Assembly: GCF_003385515.1 (NCBI RefSeq)
Contig: NZ_QNVT01000008.1
Location: 1-64,000 of the forward strand
Direction of reading: 5' to 3'
Length of the DNA stretch: 64,000 nucleotides
Source of the DNA: Chryseobacterium pennae
Lineage (GTDB): Bacteria > Bacteroidota > Bacteroidia > Flavobacteriales > Weeksellaceae
Under the pieces are notes generated by a model, which worked only from the letters and a program-made list of their open reading frames with translations, was not told the origin of the DNA and made no database searches. Positions 53,324 through 61,528 of this stretch are shown here, piece by piece (the stretch's first letter is position 1; every line of letters begins with the position of its first letter). Both the position numbers and the translations under genes were made by a program.

Positions 53324-54223
53324 ATGAAAATAATCATAGCAGCAGGAACCGGATTCCTCGGGAAAAATTTAGAAAAATATTTTACAGGAAAAGGAGATCA
53401 GGTCTATATCTTTACCCGTAATCCTAAACGTAAAAACGAGATCTATTGGGATGCTAAAACAATAGGAGAGTGGAGAAAGACTCTTGAGCAGGCTGATGTA
53501 CTCATCAATCTTACGGGGAAATCTGTTGATTGCCGTTACCATGAAAAGAACAGAGCAGAAATTTATAATTCAAGAATTGAGAGTACAAGAGTATTACAGG
53601 AAGCTATTGATCATTGTATCCTAAAACCTAAAATCTGGCTCAATGCAGGCTCTGCAACGATCTATGTACATTCAGAAAAACATTTAAATACAGAAGAAAA
53701 CGGAATTATTGGCGATGATTTTTCAATGAATATCTGCAAAAGCTGGGAAGAAGAATTTTTTAAAACCAAAAATAGCGGAATAAGAAAAGTGGCACTCCGT
53801 ACTTCTATTGTATTGGGAAATAATGGAGGTGCATTTCCAAAACTGAAAATGATTACAAGGCTAGGCTTGGGCGGAAAACAGGGAAGAGGAAATCAAATGG
53901 TAAGCTGGATTCATATTGAAGATTTTTGTAAGGCTGTAGACTGGATCATTCAAAATGAAAATAGGGATGGAGCGGTAAACATAACAGCACCCGCCCCATT
54001 ATCCAATGAAGCCATGATGAAAAAACTGAGAAAACAATTCAAAGCACCATTTGGATTGAATGCACCTGTCTGGCAGTTAGAAATTGCCTCTGTATTCCTG
54101 AATACAGAAACCGAACTCTTATTGAAAAGCCGTAACGTTTATCCCCAAAAATTAATGGAAAGTGGATTTCACTTCTCTTATCCAACCTTTGACGAAGCAA
54201 TCCTTAATTTGCTGAAGTCATAA
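53324..54223 (+). CDS. TIGR01777-family epimerase/short-chain dehydrogenase
   Basis: A 299-residue extended SDR-like protein of the TIGR01777 (YfcH) group. The NAD(P)-binding motif is 'IIAAGTGFLGKNL' (Ala-Ala-Gly-Thr-Gly instead of the usual Gly-x-x-Gly). 'LINLTGKSVDCRYHEKNRAEIYNSRIESTRVL' and 'WLNAGSATIYVHSEKHLNTE' carry the catalytic region, and 'MVSWIHIEDFCKAVDWII' is conserved. The C-terminal DUF1731 part begins near 245. The substrate is unknown. Last gene of the run; a degenerate TTTTCAATAAATTG sequence lies about 55 bp upstream. Confidence 0.9.
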   Translation: MKIIIAAGTGFLGKNLEKYFTGKGDQVYIFTRNPKRKNEIYWDAKTIGEWRKTLEQADVLINLTGKSVDCRYHEKNRAEIYNSRIESTRVLQEAIDHCILKPKIWLNAGSATIYVHSEKHLNTEENGIIGDDFSMNICKSWEEEFFKTKNSGIRKVALRTSIVLGNNGGAFPKLKMITRLGLGGKQGRGNQMVSWIHIEDFCKAVDWIIQNENRDGAVNITAPAPLSNEAMMKKLRKQFKAPFGLNAPVWQLEIASVFLNTETELLLKSRNVYPQKLMESGFHFSYPTFDEAILNLLKS

Positions 54224-54243
54224 ATTTTTGTGACAAAGTAAGT

Positions 54244-54618
54244 TTACACAAGCCTACAGGGAACTTCAAGATCCTCTGTCAGATAATAGCTGCAGCATAA
54301 GCGGTGATAACCGTCAGCAATGATCAGTTCATGTTCTCCTCTTACCAGCAGAATAGGAGAGAGCTTTTTATTCTTTTCTACTTTTTTCAGGTTCTCCTTA
54401 ACATGAATATTGGTATCCGGAAGCAGAGCAAGTTTGCTGGCTCTGAGAATATCCTTAGATTTTTTGGTAACAGTTGTTGCTTCTTTTAATTTTTCTACAA
54501 TTTTCCGAACTTTATCAGGGGGAAAAAGAAGTTCCAGATAATCTGCAGCTGCAGGAAAATCATGATCTTCAGGTTCCTTCATCCAAAGGCTGTCTCTGGT
54601 CAGTGTATTTTTTTTCAT
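54244..54618 (-). CDS. Small ParB/sulfiredoxin-fold protein
   Basis: A 124-residue soluble protein. The C-terminal third, 'LSPILLVRGEHELIIADGYHRLCCSYYLTEDLEVPCRLV', matches the ParB-N/sulfiredoxin-like core with its 'DGxHR' phosphate-binding motif. The N-terminal part is helical and Lys/Glu-rich ('LLFPPDKVRKIVEKLKEAT'). It is too short for a plasmid ParB and lacks a helix-turn-helix, so it is not a segregation protein. A small NTP-hydrolysing or nuclease-like role is possible. It converges on the TIGR01777 gene. Confidence 0.75.
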   Translation of the reverse strand: MKKNTLTRDSLWMKEPEDHDFPAAADYLELLFPPDKVRKIVEKLKEATTVTKKSKDILRASKLALLPDTNIHVKENLKKVEKNKKLSPILLVRGEHELIIADGYHRLCCSYYLTEDLEVPCRLV

Positions 54619-54727
54619 AGATATTTTTTGAATGGTGGCTAAATGGTCATTAAAGGTATAAAAAACTTCACAACCAGTGACTTAATATCAATGATTTCCA
54701 GACAGAATTTATGACTCAAAAACAAAA

Positions 54728-54755
54728 ACTCCTTCAATGATATCATTGAAGGAGT
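54728..54755 (-). terminator. Terminator of the surface-protein gene (minus strand)
   Basis: A perfect 28-bp palindrome with arms ACTCCTTCAATGAT, followed on the minus strand by TTTTGTTTTT. Confidence 0.8.
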
Positions 54756-54806
54756 AGAAATTTTGGAAGGCAAACCATTGGTTTTACGATTGCCTGTATC
54801 ATAATT

Positions 54807-55697
54807 TTAATATTTTCTTGCTAACAAAACATTCAACAGGAATGTACCAGCCCAGTTACTGCTATTCCCTGCGTTAGTTCCCATAAAATCTACACGAGCC
54901 ACGGATACTGTAAGCCTGGTTTTTCCACCTACATTGGCAAGACTTACAAAGGATGCTGTAAATACATCAGGATAACTTGAATTATTCCCTGCTGTAAGGA
55001 TAGGATACATATTGTTTACGTTGAATGATGCGCCCTGATATTCATATACAAGAGTCATTCTGCTACTGTTCGTATAGCCCGTAGTAGCATTAGTTGTACC
55101 AAATGCAGAACTTACAGAGGATTTGCTGATAATCCACCAAGCATCAGCTCCTGTTCCTGTATCAAAGGATGTATTGGTGTGGTTTGTCCAGTCTGCAATC
55201 GGTGCACTTGACCCACTATGAGGAGGTATGGTAAGCTGCGCCCCATAAATCTCCACATTACTTGGCTTAGGAAGAACTGTGAAAGACAAATCCCATGTTC
55301 CGCCTGTAGTATTACCATTGTTCACTACTTCAGCATAAGCCCCTACAGGAATAACAAATGAAGCGACCGGAGTATTGTCAATTCTAAGAGTATTGCCGCT
55401 GGAAGCCTGAAGCGTAATCGTAGAAGAAGAAATATTTTTGATCTTGTAAATTCTTCCTGTATAACTTGCTGTTCCGGTTCCAATAACGGGAAGGGTAAAT
55501 GTTGTATTAGCTGATCCATTGTAAGTAATATAATGGTCTGTAGCCAGAACAGCGTAACTCGTTACCGACACTTCTTTATAACCTGCTCTTAAAGATCCGT
55601 TAACAGCTAAAGTACTATTAGCATTTGGGGTATTGATGCCAACCTGTGCATTTAATACTGCAGCTCCAAATAAAAAAAGTAAAATGTATTTTTTCAT
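54807..55697 (-). CDS. Secreted surface protein (tail-fibre-like N-terminus)
   Basis: A 296-residue exported protein. Signal peptide about 1-17 (ending LNAQ) precedes 'VGINTPNANSTLAVNGSLRAG', the 'GINTxxPxxxLxVxGxxR' opening shared with the protein at 27110-27901. A beta-helix or jelly-roll region follows with 'DHYITYNGSANTTFTLPV' and 'YKIKNISSSTITLQASSGNTLRI', as in phage-tail and pilus-tip-like repeats. The C-terminal 130 residues are rich in Ser, Thr, Asn and Gly. No catalytic motif and no type IX sorting domain. Probably a trimeric surface or matrix protein. Confidence 0.72.
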   Translation of the reverse strand: MKKYILLFLFGAAVLNAQVGINTPNANSTLAVNGSLRAGYKEVSVTSYAVLATDHYITYNGSANTTFTLPVIGTGTASYTGRIYKIKNISSSTITLQASSGNTLRIDNTPVASFVIPVGAYAEVVNNGNTTGGTWDLSFTVLPKPSNVEIYGAQLTIPPHSGSSAPIADWTNHTNTSFDTGTGADAWWIISKSSVSSAFGTTNATTGYTNSSRMTLVYEYQGASFNVNNMYPILTAGNNSSYPDVFTASFVSLANVGGKTRLTVSVARVDFMGTNAGNSSNWAGTFLLNVLLARKY

Positions 55698-56098
55698 GTT
55701 GATTTTTTTAAATGTTTTTACAAAAATATAGAAAATAATTACATTTGTGTTTTTTTGTTAATGAATTTTAATGTTTTTTAACGTAAATCTCTATACTGTG
55801 ATATTTTGTAATTTTTATATTCGTTCTATTTTTAATTATAACTAATTGATAATATGTTATTTTTGTTTCTATTGATTAAATTGTTTTGTGTTGTTGTATA
55901 ATTTTATATTTCGATATTTTTAGAGTAATGATAATATTTTGTCATTTTACTTAGAATAGATTCAAACAGGGAAAATATTGTTAAGCTATAGATATACTGC
56001 TTTTTAGAAGAAAATATTGGTACGATATATGTAAGATTAAAATGTAAACCTGGATGAATTTGAGTAAGTGATTGAATTCATTCAAAAATATAAGCATT
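55698..56098. other. 400-bp very AT-rich intergenic region
   Basis: No gene is seen. A TATTTTTG box on the minus strand (55721-55728) can drive the surface-protein gene. A TACATTTG box on the plus strand (55740-55747) faces away, 350 bp from the small secreted gene. The rest is low-complexity A/T sequence without clear repeats. Confidence 0.6.
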
Positions 56099-56362
56099 AT
56101 GAAAAAGTTATTGATTTCAACCCTGTTAGTATTTGGTTTATCGATGAATGTTTTCGGTCAGAAACATCCGCCGGCACCACCACACCCTTCAAAAAATGAA
56201 TTGGTCAGTCTTAAGATGAAAGAACTGGATAAAAAATACAATACAGAAAAGAAACTGATACTGAATCATCCTTTAGCGACCAAACAGATGAAAAGGGATC
56301 AGATGAAGGCTTTAAATAAAAGATATCAGACAGAAAAACGATTGCTTAAACAAGTAAAATAA
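56099..56362 (+). CDS. Small secreted Lys-rich helical protein
   Basis: An 87-residue protein from the ATG at 56099 (the in-frame TTG at 56072 adds nine unlikely residues). Signal peptide about 1-20 ending 'NVFGQ', then a proline/histidine segment 'KHPPAPPHPS'. The rest is a highly charged helix rich in Lys, with two similar halves ('KELDKKYNTEKKLILNHP' and 'KALNKRYQTEKRLLKQVK'). No family is recognised. Periplasmic; nucleic-acid or envelope binding would fit the charge but is speculation. Confidence 0.65.
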   Translation: MKKLLISTLLVFGLSMNVFGQKHPPAPPHPSKNELVSLKMKELDKKYNTEKKLILNHPLATKQMKRDQMKALNKRYQTEKRLLKQVK

Positions 56363-56589
56363 TACGGATTTCTTGCACTTATTAAAATTTGATACGTAAA
56401 ATTCTATAGAGGAAATTTTACGAAGTTTGTAGTTTGAAATAATTTTTGTTGAAAGAGAATGCTTTTAGTGTTCTCTTTTTTTGTTTAAAATTAAACGAAA
56501 ATGGCTTATTGGTGCATTTTAAGATCAATTGGTGGAAACGTGAAACATCCAATATTTTTCCTTAAATTCGCATAAAAATTTTTAAAGTA

Positions 56590-57978
56590 ATGAATTACGA
56601 TATTATTGTCATTGGAAGTGGTCCTGGTGGATATGTTACTGCAATCAGAGCAGCACAATTGGGTTTCAAAACCGCAATTATCGAAAAAGAAAACTTAGGA
56701 GGAATTTGCCTTAACTGGGGATGTATTCCAACAAAAGCTTTATTGAAATCTGCTCAGGTTTTTCATTATATCAACCATGCTGAAGACTACGGATTAAATA
56801 AAGTAGAAGCAAGCTTCGAATTCCCGAATGTGATTCAGAGAAGCCGTGGCGTTGCCAGCAAAATGAGCAAAGGAATCGAGTTCTTGATGAAAAAGAACAA
56901 GATTGACGTAATTCTTGGTACTGCAAAAGTACAGAAAGGTAAAAAGGTTTCTGTAACAGATAAAGACGGTAAAGTAGTAGAATATACTGCTAACAACATT
57001 ATCATTGCTACAGGAGCTCGTTCAAGAGAATTGCCAAACTTACCGCAGGATGGTAAAAAAGTAATCGGATACAGACAGGCATTATCTCTTCCTGAGCAGC
57101 CAAAATCTATGATCGTTGTAGGTTCTGGAGCCATCGGAGTAGAATTTGCTGATTTCTATAATACAATGGGAACTAAAGTAACTGTTGTTGAATTTATGCC
57201 AAACATCGTTCCTGTAGAAGATGAAGAAATCTCTAAACACTTAGAGAAATCTCTGAAAAAATCAGGAATCGAAATTATGACAAACGCTTCTGTAGAAAGT
57301 GTAGATACAACTGGTGAAGGAGTAAAAGCTAACGTTAAGACTGCTAACGGAAACATTACCCTTGAAGCTGATGTATTATTATCTGCTGTAGGTATCGCTG
57401 CTAACATCGAGAACATCGGTTTAGAAGAAGTAGGTATCCAGACAGATAAAGGTAGAGTTTTAGTAAACGAATGGTATGAAACTTCAGTACCGGGTTACTA
57501 TGCAATCGGTGATATTATCCCAACTCAGGCTCTTGCTCACGTTGCATCTGCAGAAGGAATCACTTGTGTTGAGAAAATCAAAGGAATGCACGTTGAGAAA
57601 ATCGACTATGGCAATATCCCTGGATGTACTTACTGTCACCCTGAAGTAGCTTCTGTAGGTCTTACTGAAAAGCAGGCTAAAGAAAAAGGATATGAAATCA
57701 AAGTAGGTAAATTCCCTCTTTCTGCAAGTGGTAAAGCTACTGCTAATGGAAATACAGACGGATTTATCAAAGTAATCTTTGATGCTAAATATGGTGAGTG
57801 GTTAGGATGTCATATGATTGGTGAAGGAGTAACTGATATGGTTGCTGAAGCTGTAGTAGCTAGAAAATTGGAAACTACAGGTCACGAGATCATCAAATCA
57901 ATCCACCCGCACCCAACAGTTTCTGAAGCGATCATGGAAGCAGCAGCAGCAGCTTACGGAGAAGTGATCCACATTTAA
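56590..57978 (+). CDS. lpdA: Dihydrolipoyl dehydrogenase (E3)
   Basis: A 462-residue flavoenzyme. FAD motif 'IIVIGSGPGGYVTAIRAA' at residue 5. The redox disulfide is Cys40-x4-Cys45 in 'GGICLNWGCIPTKALLKS'. The NAD motif is 'MIVVGSGAIGVEFADFY', and the dimer-interface catalytic pair lies in 'SIHPHPTVSEAIMEAA'. It reoxidises dihydrolipoamide of 2-oxoacid dehydrogenase complexes (pyruvate, 2-oxoglutarate, branched-chain) and the glycine cleavage system. It is monocistronic, with a clear terminator. The E1 fusion at 28514 could be one of its partner complexes. Confidence 0.97.
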   Translation: MNYDIIVIGSGPGGYVTAIRAAQLGFKTAIIEKENLGGICLNWGCIPTKALLKSAQVFHYINHAEDYGLNKVEASFEFPNVIQRSRGVASKMSKGIEFLMKKNKIDVILGTAKVQKGKKVSVTDKDGKVVEYTANNIIIATGARSRELPNLPQDGKKVIGYRQALSLPEQPKSMIVVGSGAIGVEFADFYNTMGTKVTVVEFMPNIVPVEDEEISKHLEKSLKKSGIEIMTNASVESVDTTGEGVKANVKTANGNITLEADVLLSAVGIAANIENIGLEEVGIQTDKGRVLVNEWYETSVPGYYAIGDIIPTQALAHVASAEGITCVEKIKGMHVEKIDYGNIPGCTYCHPEVASVGLTEKQAKEKGYEIKVGKFPLSASGKATANGNTDGFIKVIFDAKYGEWLGCHMIGEGVTDMVAEAVVARKLETTGHEIIKSIHPHPTVSEAIMEAAAAAYGEVIHI

Positions 57979-58004
57979 TTTGATATACAGAAATTTATAT
58001 AAAG

Positions 58005-58031
58005 AAAGCTCAGAGTAATCTGAGCTTTTTT
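58005..58031 (+). terminator. Terminator of lpdA
   Basis: AAAGCTCAGA, loop GTAA, TCTGAGCTTT and more T residues. Confidence 0.85.
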
Positions 58032-58239
58032 AATAATTAACGATGAAGAAAATAATTTTTATTAGCAATTTTTTGTTTTGCCTTCATTTTTTTTGTTAGG
58101 TTTTTAATTGCCTATATTTAGGAGTATCCAGATAATATCTTACTCACTATTTAATAGTTTTATGTTAAAATAATTTTAAAATAAGCATATTTATAAAAAT
58201 TAACCTGATTATATCAACCTGTTTTCTTACATTTATTCA

Positions 58240-59040
58240 ATGAATTTTGAGAAAGTAGGACTTGTTTTGTCAGGCGGCGGTACCAAAGGAATTGCGCATG
58301 CAGGAGTATTGAAATTCTTGAAAGAAAAAAATATAGAAACAGATATCCTTTCCTGCTGTAGTGCAGGGTCTATCGTAGGATGTCTTCATGCTATAGGAAA
58401 AACTCCGGAAGAAATTCTGGAATTTTTTAATTCCGTATATTTTTTCAACTGGAAACATTTTGCATTCAATCAGCCGGGATTGGTCTCCTCAGTTATTTTC
58501 AGAAATTATCTTAAACCCATTTTTCATGAGATGAAATTGGGTGATCTGGATATTGACGTGAAAATTGTGGCAACAGAACTGGTGGGCGGAACTCAGAAAA
58601 TCTTTGATAAAGATTTTGAGATTGTAGATGCTATCATTGCTTCCTGTTCTATTCCTGGAATTACCACTCCATATATCATCGGGGATGAAATGTATTGTGA
58701 TGGCGGAGTCCTGAACAATTTTCCGGCAGATATCATCAGAGACGATTGTGATAAACTGATCGGAGTTTTTGTTTCCCCACCCAATGAAGCTAAAATTAAA
58801 GACCTGAATTCAATCAAAGCCATTGTTTCCCGCTCTTATGATCTCCTTTCCTACAGGATCGAAAAGGTTAAATTTGATTACTGTGACTGGTTTATTTCTT
58901 CTCAGAAACTAGCAGCCTACGGAACTTTTGAACGTGGAAAAGATCGGTTAGAGCAGATTTTTGATATCGGATATCAAGCCGCTAAAGAAAGCTATGACGG
59001 CAGTCGTTTTCTGACAGAGCTGAAACAGGCCGGAACTTAG
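58240..59040 (+). CDS. Patatin-like phospholipase
   Basis: A 266-residue cytosolic patatin-fold acyl hydrolase. The oxyanion loop is 'LSGGGTKGIAHAG' (residues 10-22). The nucleophile Ser41 is in 'CCSAGS', where the first position of the usual G-x-S-x-G is Cys39. The catalytic Asp154 is in 'CDGGVLNN'. The family releases fatty acids from membrane lipids. No signal peptide or BamA-like domain is present, unlike the longer PlpD type. It stands alone, 261 bp after lpdA, in which gap only the lpdA terminator is seen. Confidence 0.9.
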   Translation: MNFEKVGLVLSGGGTKGIAHAGVLKFLKEKNIETDILSCCSAGSIVGCLHAIGKTPEEILEFFNSVYFFNWKHFAFNQPGLVSSVIFRNYLKPIFHEMKLGDLDIDVKIVATELVGGTQKIFDKDFEIVDAIIASCSIPGITTPYIIGDEMYCDGGVLNNFPADIIRDDCDKLIGVFVSPPNEAKIKDLNSIKAIVSRSYDLLSYRIEKVKFDYCDWFISSQKLAAYGTFERGKDRLEQIFDIGYQAAKESYDGSRFLTELKQAGT

Positions 59041-59055
59041 CATTACATAAAAAAA

Positions 59056-59123
59056 GGAAGCAGGAAGAAATAAACTTCAGACTTAAAAAACACCTGAATA
59101 TCAGCCTTCTCCTTCCAGCTTCC
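59056..59123. repeat. Palindromic intergenic repeat, family 2 copy B
   Basis: GGAAGCAGGAAG (59056-59067) pairs at 11 of 12 positions with CTTCCAGCTTCC (59112-59123). It shares its CTTCCAGC core and a nearby CCTGTCC with the element at 47015-47139. It also sits between convergent genes, where it could terminate both. Confidence 0.65.
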
Positions 59124-59139
59124 TGTCCAAAAAATTATA

Positions 59140-59577
59140 TTAATTCTTAACTATCTGTGCATCCTGACGTACGATTTCATTATCATTCGTATCATAGACT
59201 ACCAGAGTATAAGGTGCTTTCTTGGCAGAATCGGTCAGGTAATTTCTCCAGACCTGATAACTGTGCCCTTGGTTATTAAAATTGAAATAATAATTGCCAC
59301 CACTGCCATCAGGAATCAGTTCTCCGTCACTGATGATCATACTGGGTTTAGCTGTAATCTTTGCATTGGCGTTCCAGGATTGATACAGATAGTTACCATT
59401 AGGTTGCTTATCAATTCTGATCTTAAATTTTTTAGTCTTAATGATAACGGTTTTAGGCACCTGCTGAAAAGCAGTATGTGAAACTATTCTGTTTTTTGGA
59501 ATATCCGGAGTTTCTTTAGCATAGACAAAAGAAAATTGAGCTAAAGAGAAAGCTCCTAATAAGAAGTACTTAATCAT
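59140..59577 (-). CDS. Small secreted protein of unknown function
   Basis: A 145-residue exported protein from the ATG at 59577. The frame extends to 59628, but a TATATTTG promoter box lies in the extension. Signal peptide about 1-20 (ending FVYAK). The mature part is beta-rich ('VIIKTKKFKIRIDKQPNGNYLYQSWN', 'IPDGSGGNYYFNFNNQGHSYQVW') and ends 'VVYDTNDNEIVRQDAQIVKN'. I do not recognise a family. Confidence 0.7.
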   Translation of the reverse strand: MIKYFLLGAFSLAQFSFVYAKETPDIPKNRIVSHTAFQQVPKTVIIKTKKFKIRIDKQPNGNYLYQSWNANAKITAKPSMIISDGELIPDGSGGNYYFNFNNQGHSYQVWRNYLTDSAKKAPYTLVVYDTNDNEIVRQDAQIVKN

Positions 59578-59613
59578 TTTGTAATGGTTATTGGTTAACT
59601 TCTCAAACACCAT

Positions 59614-59621
59614 CAAATATA
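59614..59621 (-). promoter_or_regulatory. -7 box for the small secreted protein gene
   Basis: TATATTTG on the minus strand, 36 bp before the ATG at 59577, which rules out the longer start at 59628. Confidence 0.6.
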
Positions 59622-59779
59622 AAGCCATTGTTTTTTGATGAGGAGAGAATTTTTAAGTTGTTGACTGTACTTTTAGGAATTGTAAAACCACTTGTGTCCA
59701 AAATTTTATAACTCTTGAATCCACCTCTCCGGACCAGGTGAATATATCGTCTTTCTTATATTTTAGAATAATATAGTTT

Positions 59780-59833
59780 GGATTCCTATGGAATGACAAG
59801 TACAATATATACTTTATCATTCCGCAGAAATCT
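59780..59833. repeat. Palindromic intergenic repeat, family 1 copy B
   Basis: GGATTCCTATGGAATGACA (from 59780) pairs with ATCATTCCGCAGAAATCT (59816-59833). The cores GGAATGACA and TCATTCCGCAG are shared with the element at 13337-13406. Confidence 0.75.
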
Positions 59834-59879
59834 ATATCTAATAAAAGTGTTTCTATGGTACTTTTCCGAATCGGTATCT

Positions 59880-60584
59880 TTATTTGGTAACAGCGGTATA
59901 GCTTGCGAAAGCCTCTTCCAGGCTGTCAAATTTCCCTTTAAACTCATCAATAGGACAATCCTGCAGAATATTCCCTTTATGGATAAGAATTACTCTGGAA
60001 CAAAGCGCTTCTACCTCCTGCATGATATGTGTAGAGAGCAGAACGGTTTTCTGTTGCCCGATTTCCTTGATTACATTTCTTATTTCAAGAATCTGGTTAG
60101 GATCCAGTCCGTTGGTAGGTTCATCAAGAATTAATAGGTCAGGTTGGTGAATAATAGCCTGGGCTAATCCTACACGCTGTTTGTATCCTTTTGAAAGTTG
60201 GCTGATTCTTTTTGATTTTTCAGGAGTAATGCCTACCAGTTCGATGACTTCATCTACTTTAGATGCAGGAATTTTATGGATATTGGCAATAAACTGAAGG
60301 TATTCTTTTACATACATCTCCAGATAAAGCGGATTGTTTTCCGGGAGAAACCCTATTTTTTTCTTGCTTTCGATCTCATGTTCAGAAATGCTCAGTCCAT
60401 TAAAAATAATCTGACCTTCATCAATCTTCAATGCGCCAACGATAGATTTCATCAGGGTTGATTTTCCGGCACCATTAGGCCCCAGAAGACCGATGATCTC
60501 GTTTTTATCAATAGATATGTTGATATTGTTTAAGGCAGTCTGTTCACCAAATTTTTTGGTTAAATTATTTATCTGAAGCGGCAT
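59880..60584 (-). CDS. ABC transporter ATP-binding protein
   Basis: A 234-residue ATPase. Walker A 'GPNGAGKST' near residue 35, signature 'LSKGYKQRVGLAQAI' near 133, Walker B 'LLILDEPTNGLDP' near 153 and the switch His in 'LLSTHIMQEVEAL'. It resembles the ABC-2 export ATPases, including GldA of flavobacterial gliding, in the 'GFLPENNPLYLEMYVKEYL' Q-loop region, but is shorter than GldA. No permease is next to it, so its partner must be elsewhere. A TATTTTTG box lies 20 bp before the start. Confidence 0.9.
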   Translation of the reverse strand: MPLQINNLTKKFGEQTALNNINISIDKNEIIGLLGPNGAGKSTLMKSIVGALKIDEGQIIFNGLSISEHEIESKKKIGFLPENNPLYLEMYVKEYLQFIANIHKIPASKVDEVIELVGITPEKSKRISQLSKGYKQRVGLAQAIIHQPDLLILDEPTNGLDPNQILEIRNVIKEIGQQKTVLLSTHIMQEVEALCSRVILIHKGNILQDCPIDEFKGKFDSLEEAFASYTAVTK

Positions 60585-60603
60585 AATTTTTAATGTCTTT
60601 CTG

Positions 60604-60611
60604 CAAAAATA
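60604..60611 (-). promoter_or_regulatory. -7 box of the ABC ATPase gene
   Basis: TATTTTTG on the minus strand, 19 bp before the ATG at 60584. Confidence 0.55.
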
Positions 60612-60620
60612 AAATAAAAA

Positions 60621-60642
60621 AACTCATTCGATGGAATGAGTT
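60621..60642 (-). terminator. Terminator of the hypothetical secreted protein gene (minus strand)
   Basis: AACTCATTC, loop of 4, GAATGAGTT, followed on the minus strand by TTTTTATTTT. Confidence 0.75.
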
Positions 60643-60664
60643 TCGCAATATTTATAAATTATAA

Positions 60665-61225
60665 TTATTTTTTTGCTTTTTTCTTTGCACCGGACGCCGG
60701 AGTTGTGCCGGAAGCTGTACTTGCTCCTCCTTTTTTCACCATATCCTGGTTAGTACCGGCAGGCTTATCATACATGGTATATTTACCGTTTGTTCTTCCG
60801 AATACTTTTTCAACCTGCTTCTGAGTTAAAAACTGTGATTTACCCACATACTTTCTGTTTTTGTTGATGTATTGGATAAACTGTACAGTGGGCTGGCCAT
60901 AGTTTTTCTCATAATGAAGTTCGATGATATCGTTGGGAAGTTCCAATACGATATTTTCTTCAGGTGGAGAGATAAAGCCATCTAAAATCAGTTTATAAAG
61001 TCCTGAAACGTCTCCGTTCAGATTTTGGAATGAAAAAGCGCGGATTGTATTCAGGTTGCTGGTATTCAGATCCTGATAATTGACTGTAAACTTGTCTTCT
61101 TTTTTATATAAACCAACAGAGTTGTCTTTGCCGATTTCCACCAAACTTTCATTTTTCAACACTTTAATCTGAGAGAAAACTGAAATACCGAACATACATG
61201 TAATAAGTAGAATTATTTTTCTCAT
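60665..61225 (-). CDS. Hypothetical secreted protein with low-complexity tail
   Basis: A 186-residue exported protein. Signal peptide about 1-18 (ending VFSQ). The mature domain (about 19-150) is beta-rich with 'LVEIGKDNSVGLYKKEDKFTVNYQDLNTSNLNTIRAFSF' and 'VEKVFGR', and the last 25 residues are a Gly/Ala/Ser/Thr/Pro and then Lys tail. No family is recognised. It is probably periplasmic and is transcribed alone. Confidence 0.7.
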   Translation of the reverse strand: MRKIILLITCMFGISVFSQIKVLKNESLVEIGKDNSVGLYKKEDKFTVNYQDLNTSNLNTIRAFSFQNLNGDVSGLYKLILDGFISPPEENIVLELPNDIIELHYEKNYGQPTVQFIQYINKNRKYVGKSQFLTQKQVEKVFGRTNGKYTMYDKPAGTNQDMVKKGGASTASGTTPASGAKKKAKK

Positions 61226-61528
61226 AGAATGAAATTTTAATGTTTTAGATATTGGTGCACATAAACTTACAAATAAAACGGCTAAAAAACAATTTTATTC
61301 GTTGAGACAAAAGTAATACTTTTTTTTAATATCCATACGGGATGATAGAAGAATGTTATGCATTTTGTGTTGATTTTATCCTGTTTTAATTTGTTGATTT
61401 TTAGTGTTTTAGATTGATTTTGAATGGGTGATCTATGAAACGTTAAAATTAATCAAGGAAGTCTTTTTTACTGTGGTAATTCATTGATATTTAGTGGGTA
61501 AATTAAGAGTGGGAAAAAAATAATCAAT
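61226..61528. other. 303-bp AT-rich intergenic region
   Basis: It holds one TACTTTTG box on the minus strand (61308-61315) that may drive the gene ending at 60665, about 80 bp downstream. No gene is seen. Confidence 0.5.

Larger units (their letters stand above)
59578..59879. other. 302-bp intergenic region with a family 1 repeat
   Basis: Apart from the promoter box at 59614-59621 and the palindromic repeat at 59780-59833, no gene or other signal was found here. Confidence 0.6.

Noticed and set aside
54244..54618. Chromosome or plasmid partition ParB
   Set aside because: Only the ParB-N-like core is present in 124 residues. There is no helix-turn-helix, no ParA and no parS-like repeat.
59880..60584. 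gldA of the gliding motility system
   Set aside because: The ATPase is similar in type, but shorter than GldA, and no gldF, gldG or other gliding gene is adjacent, so the symbol is not given.
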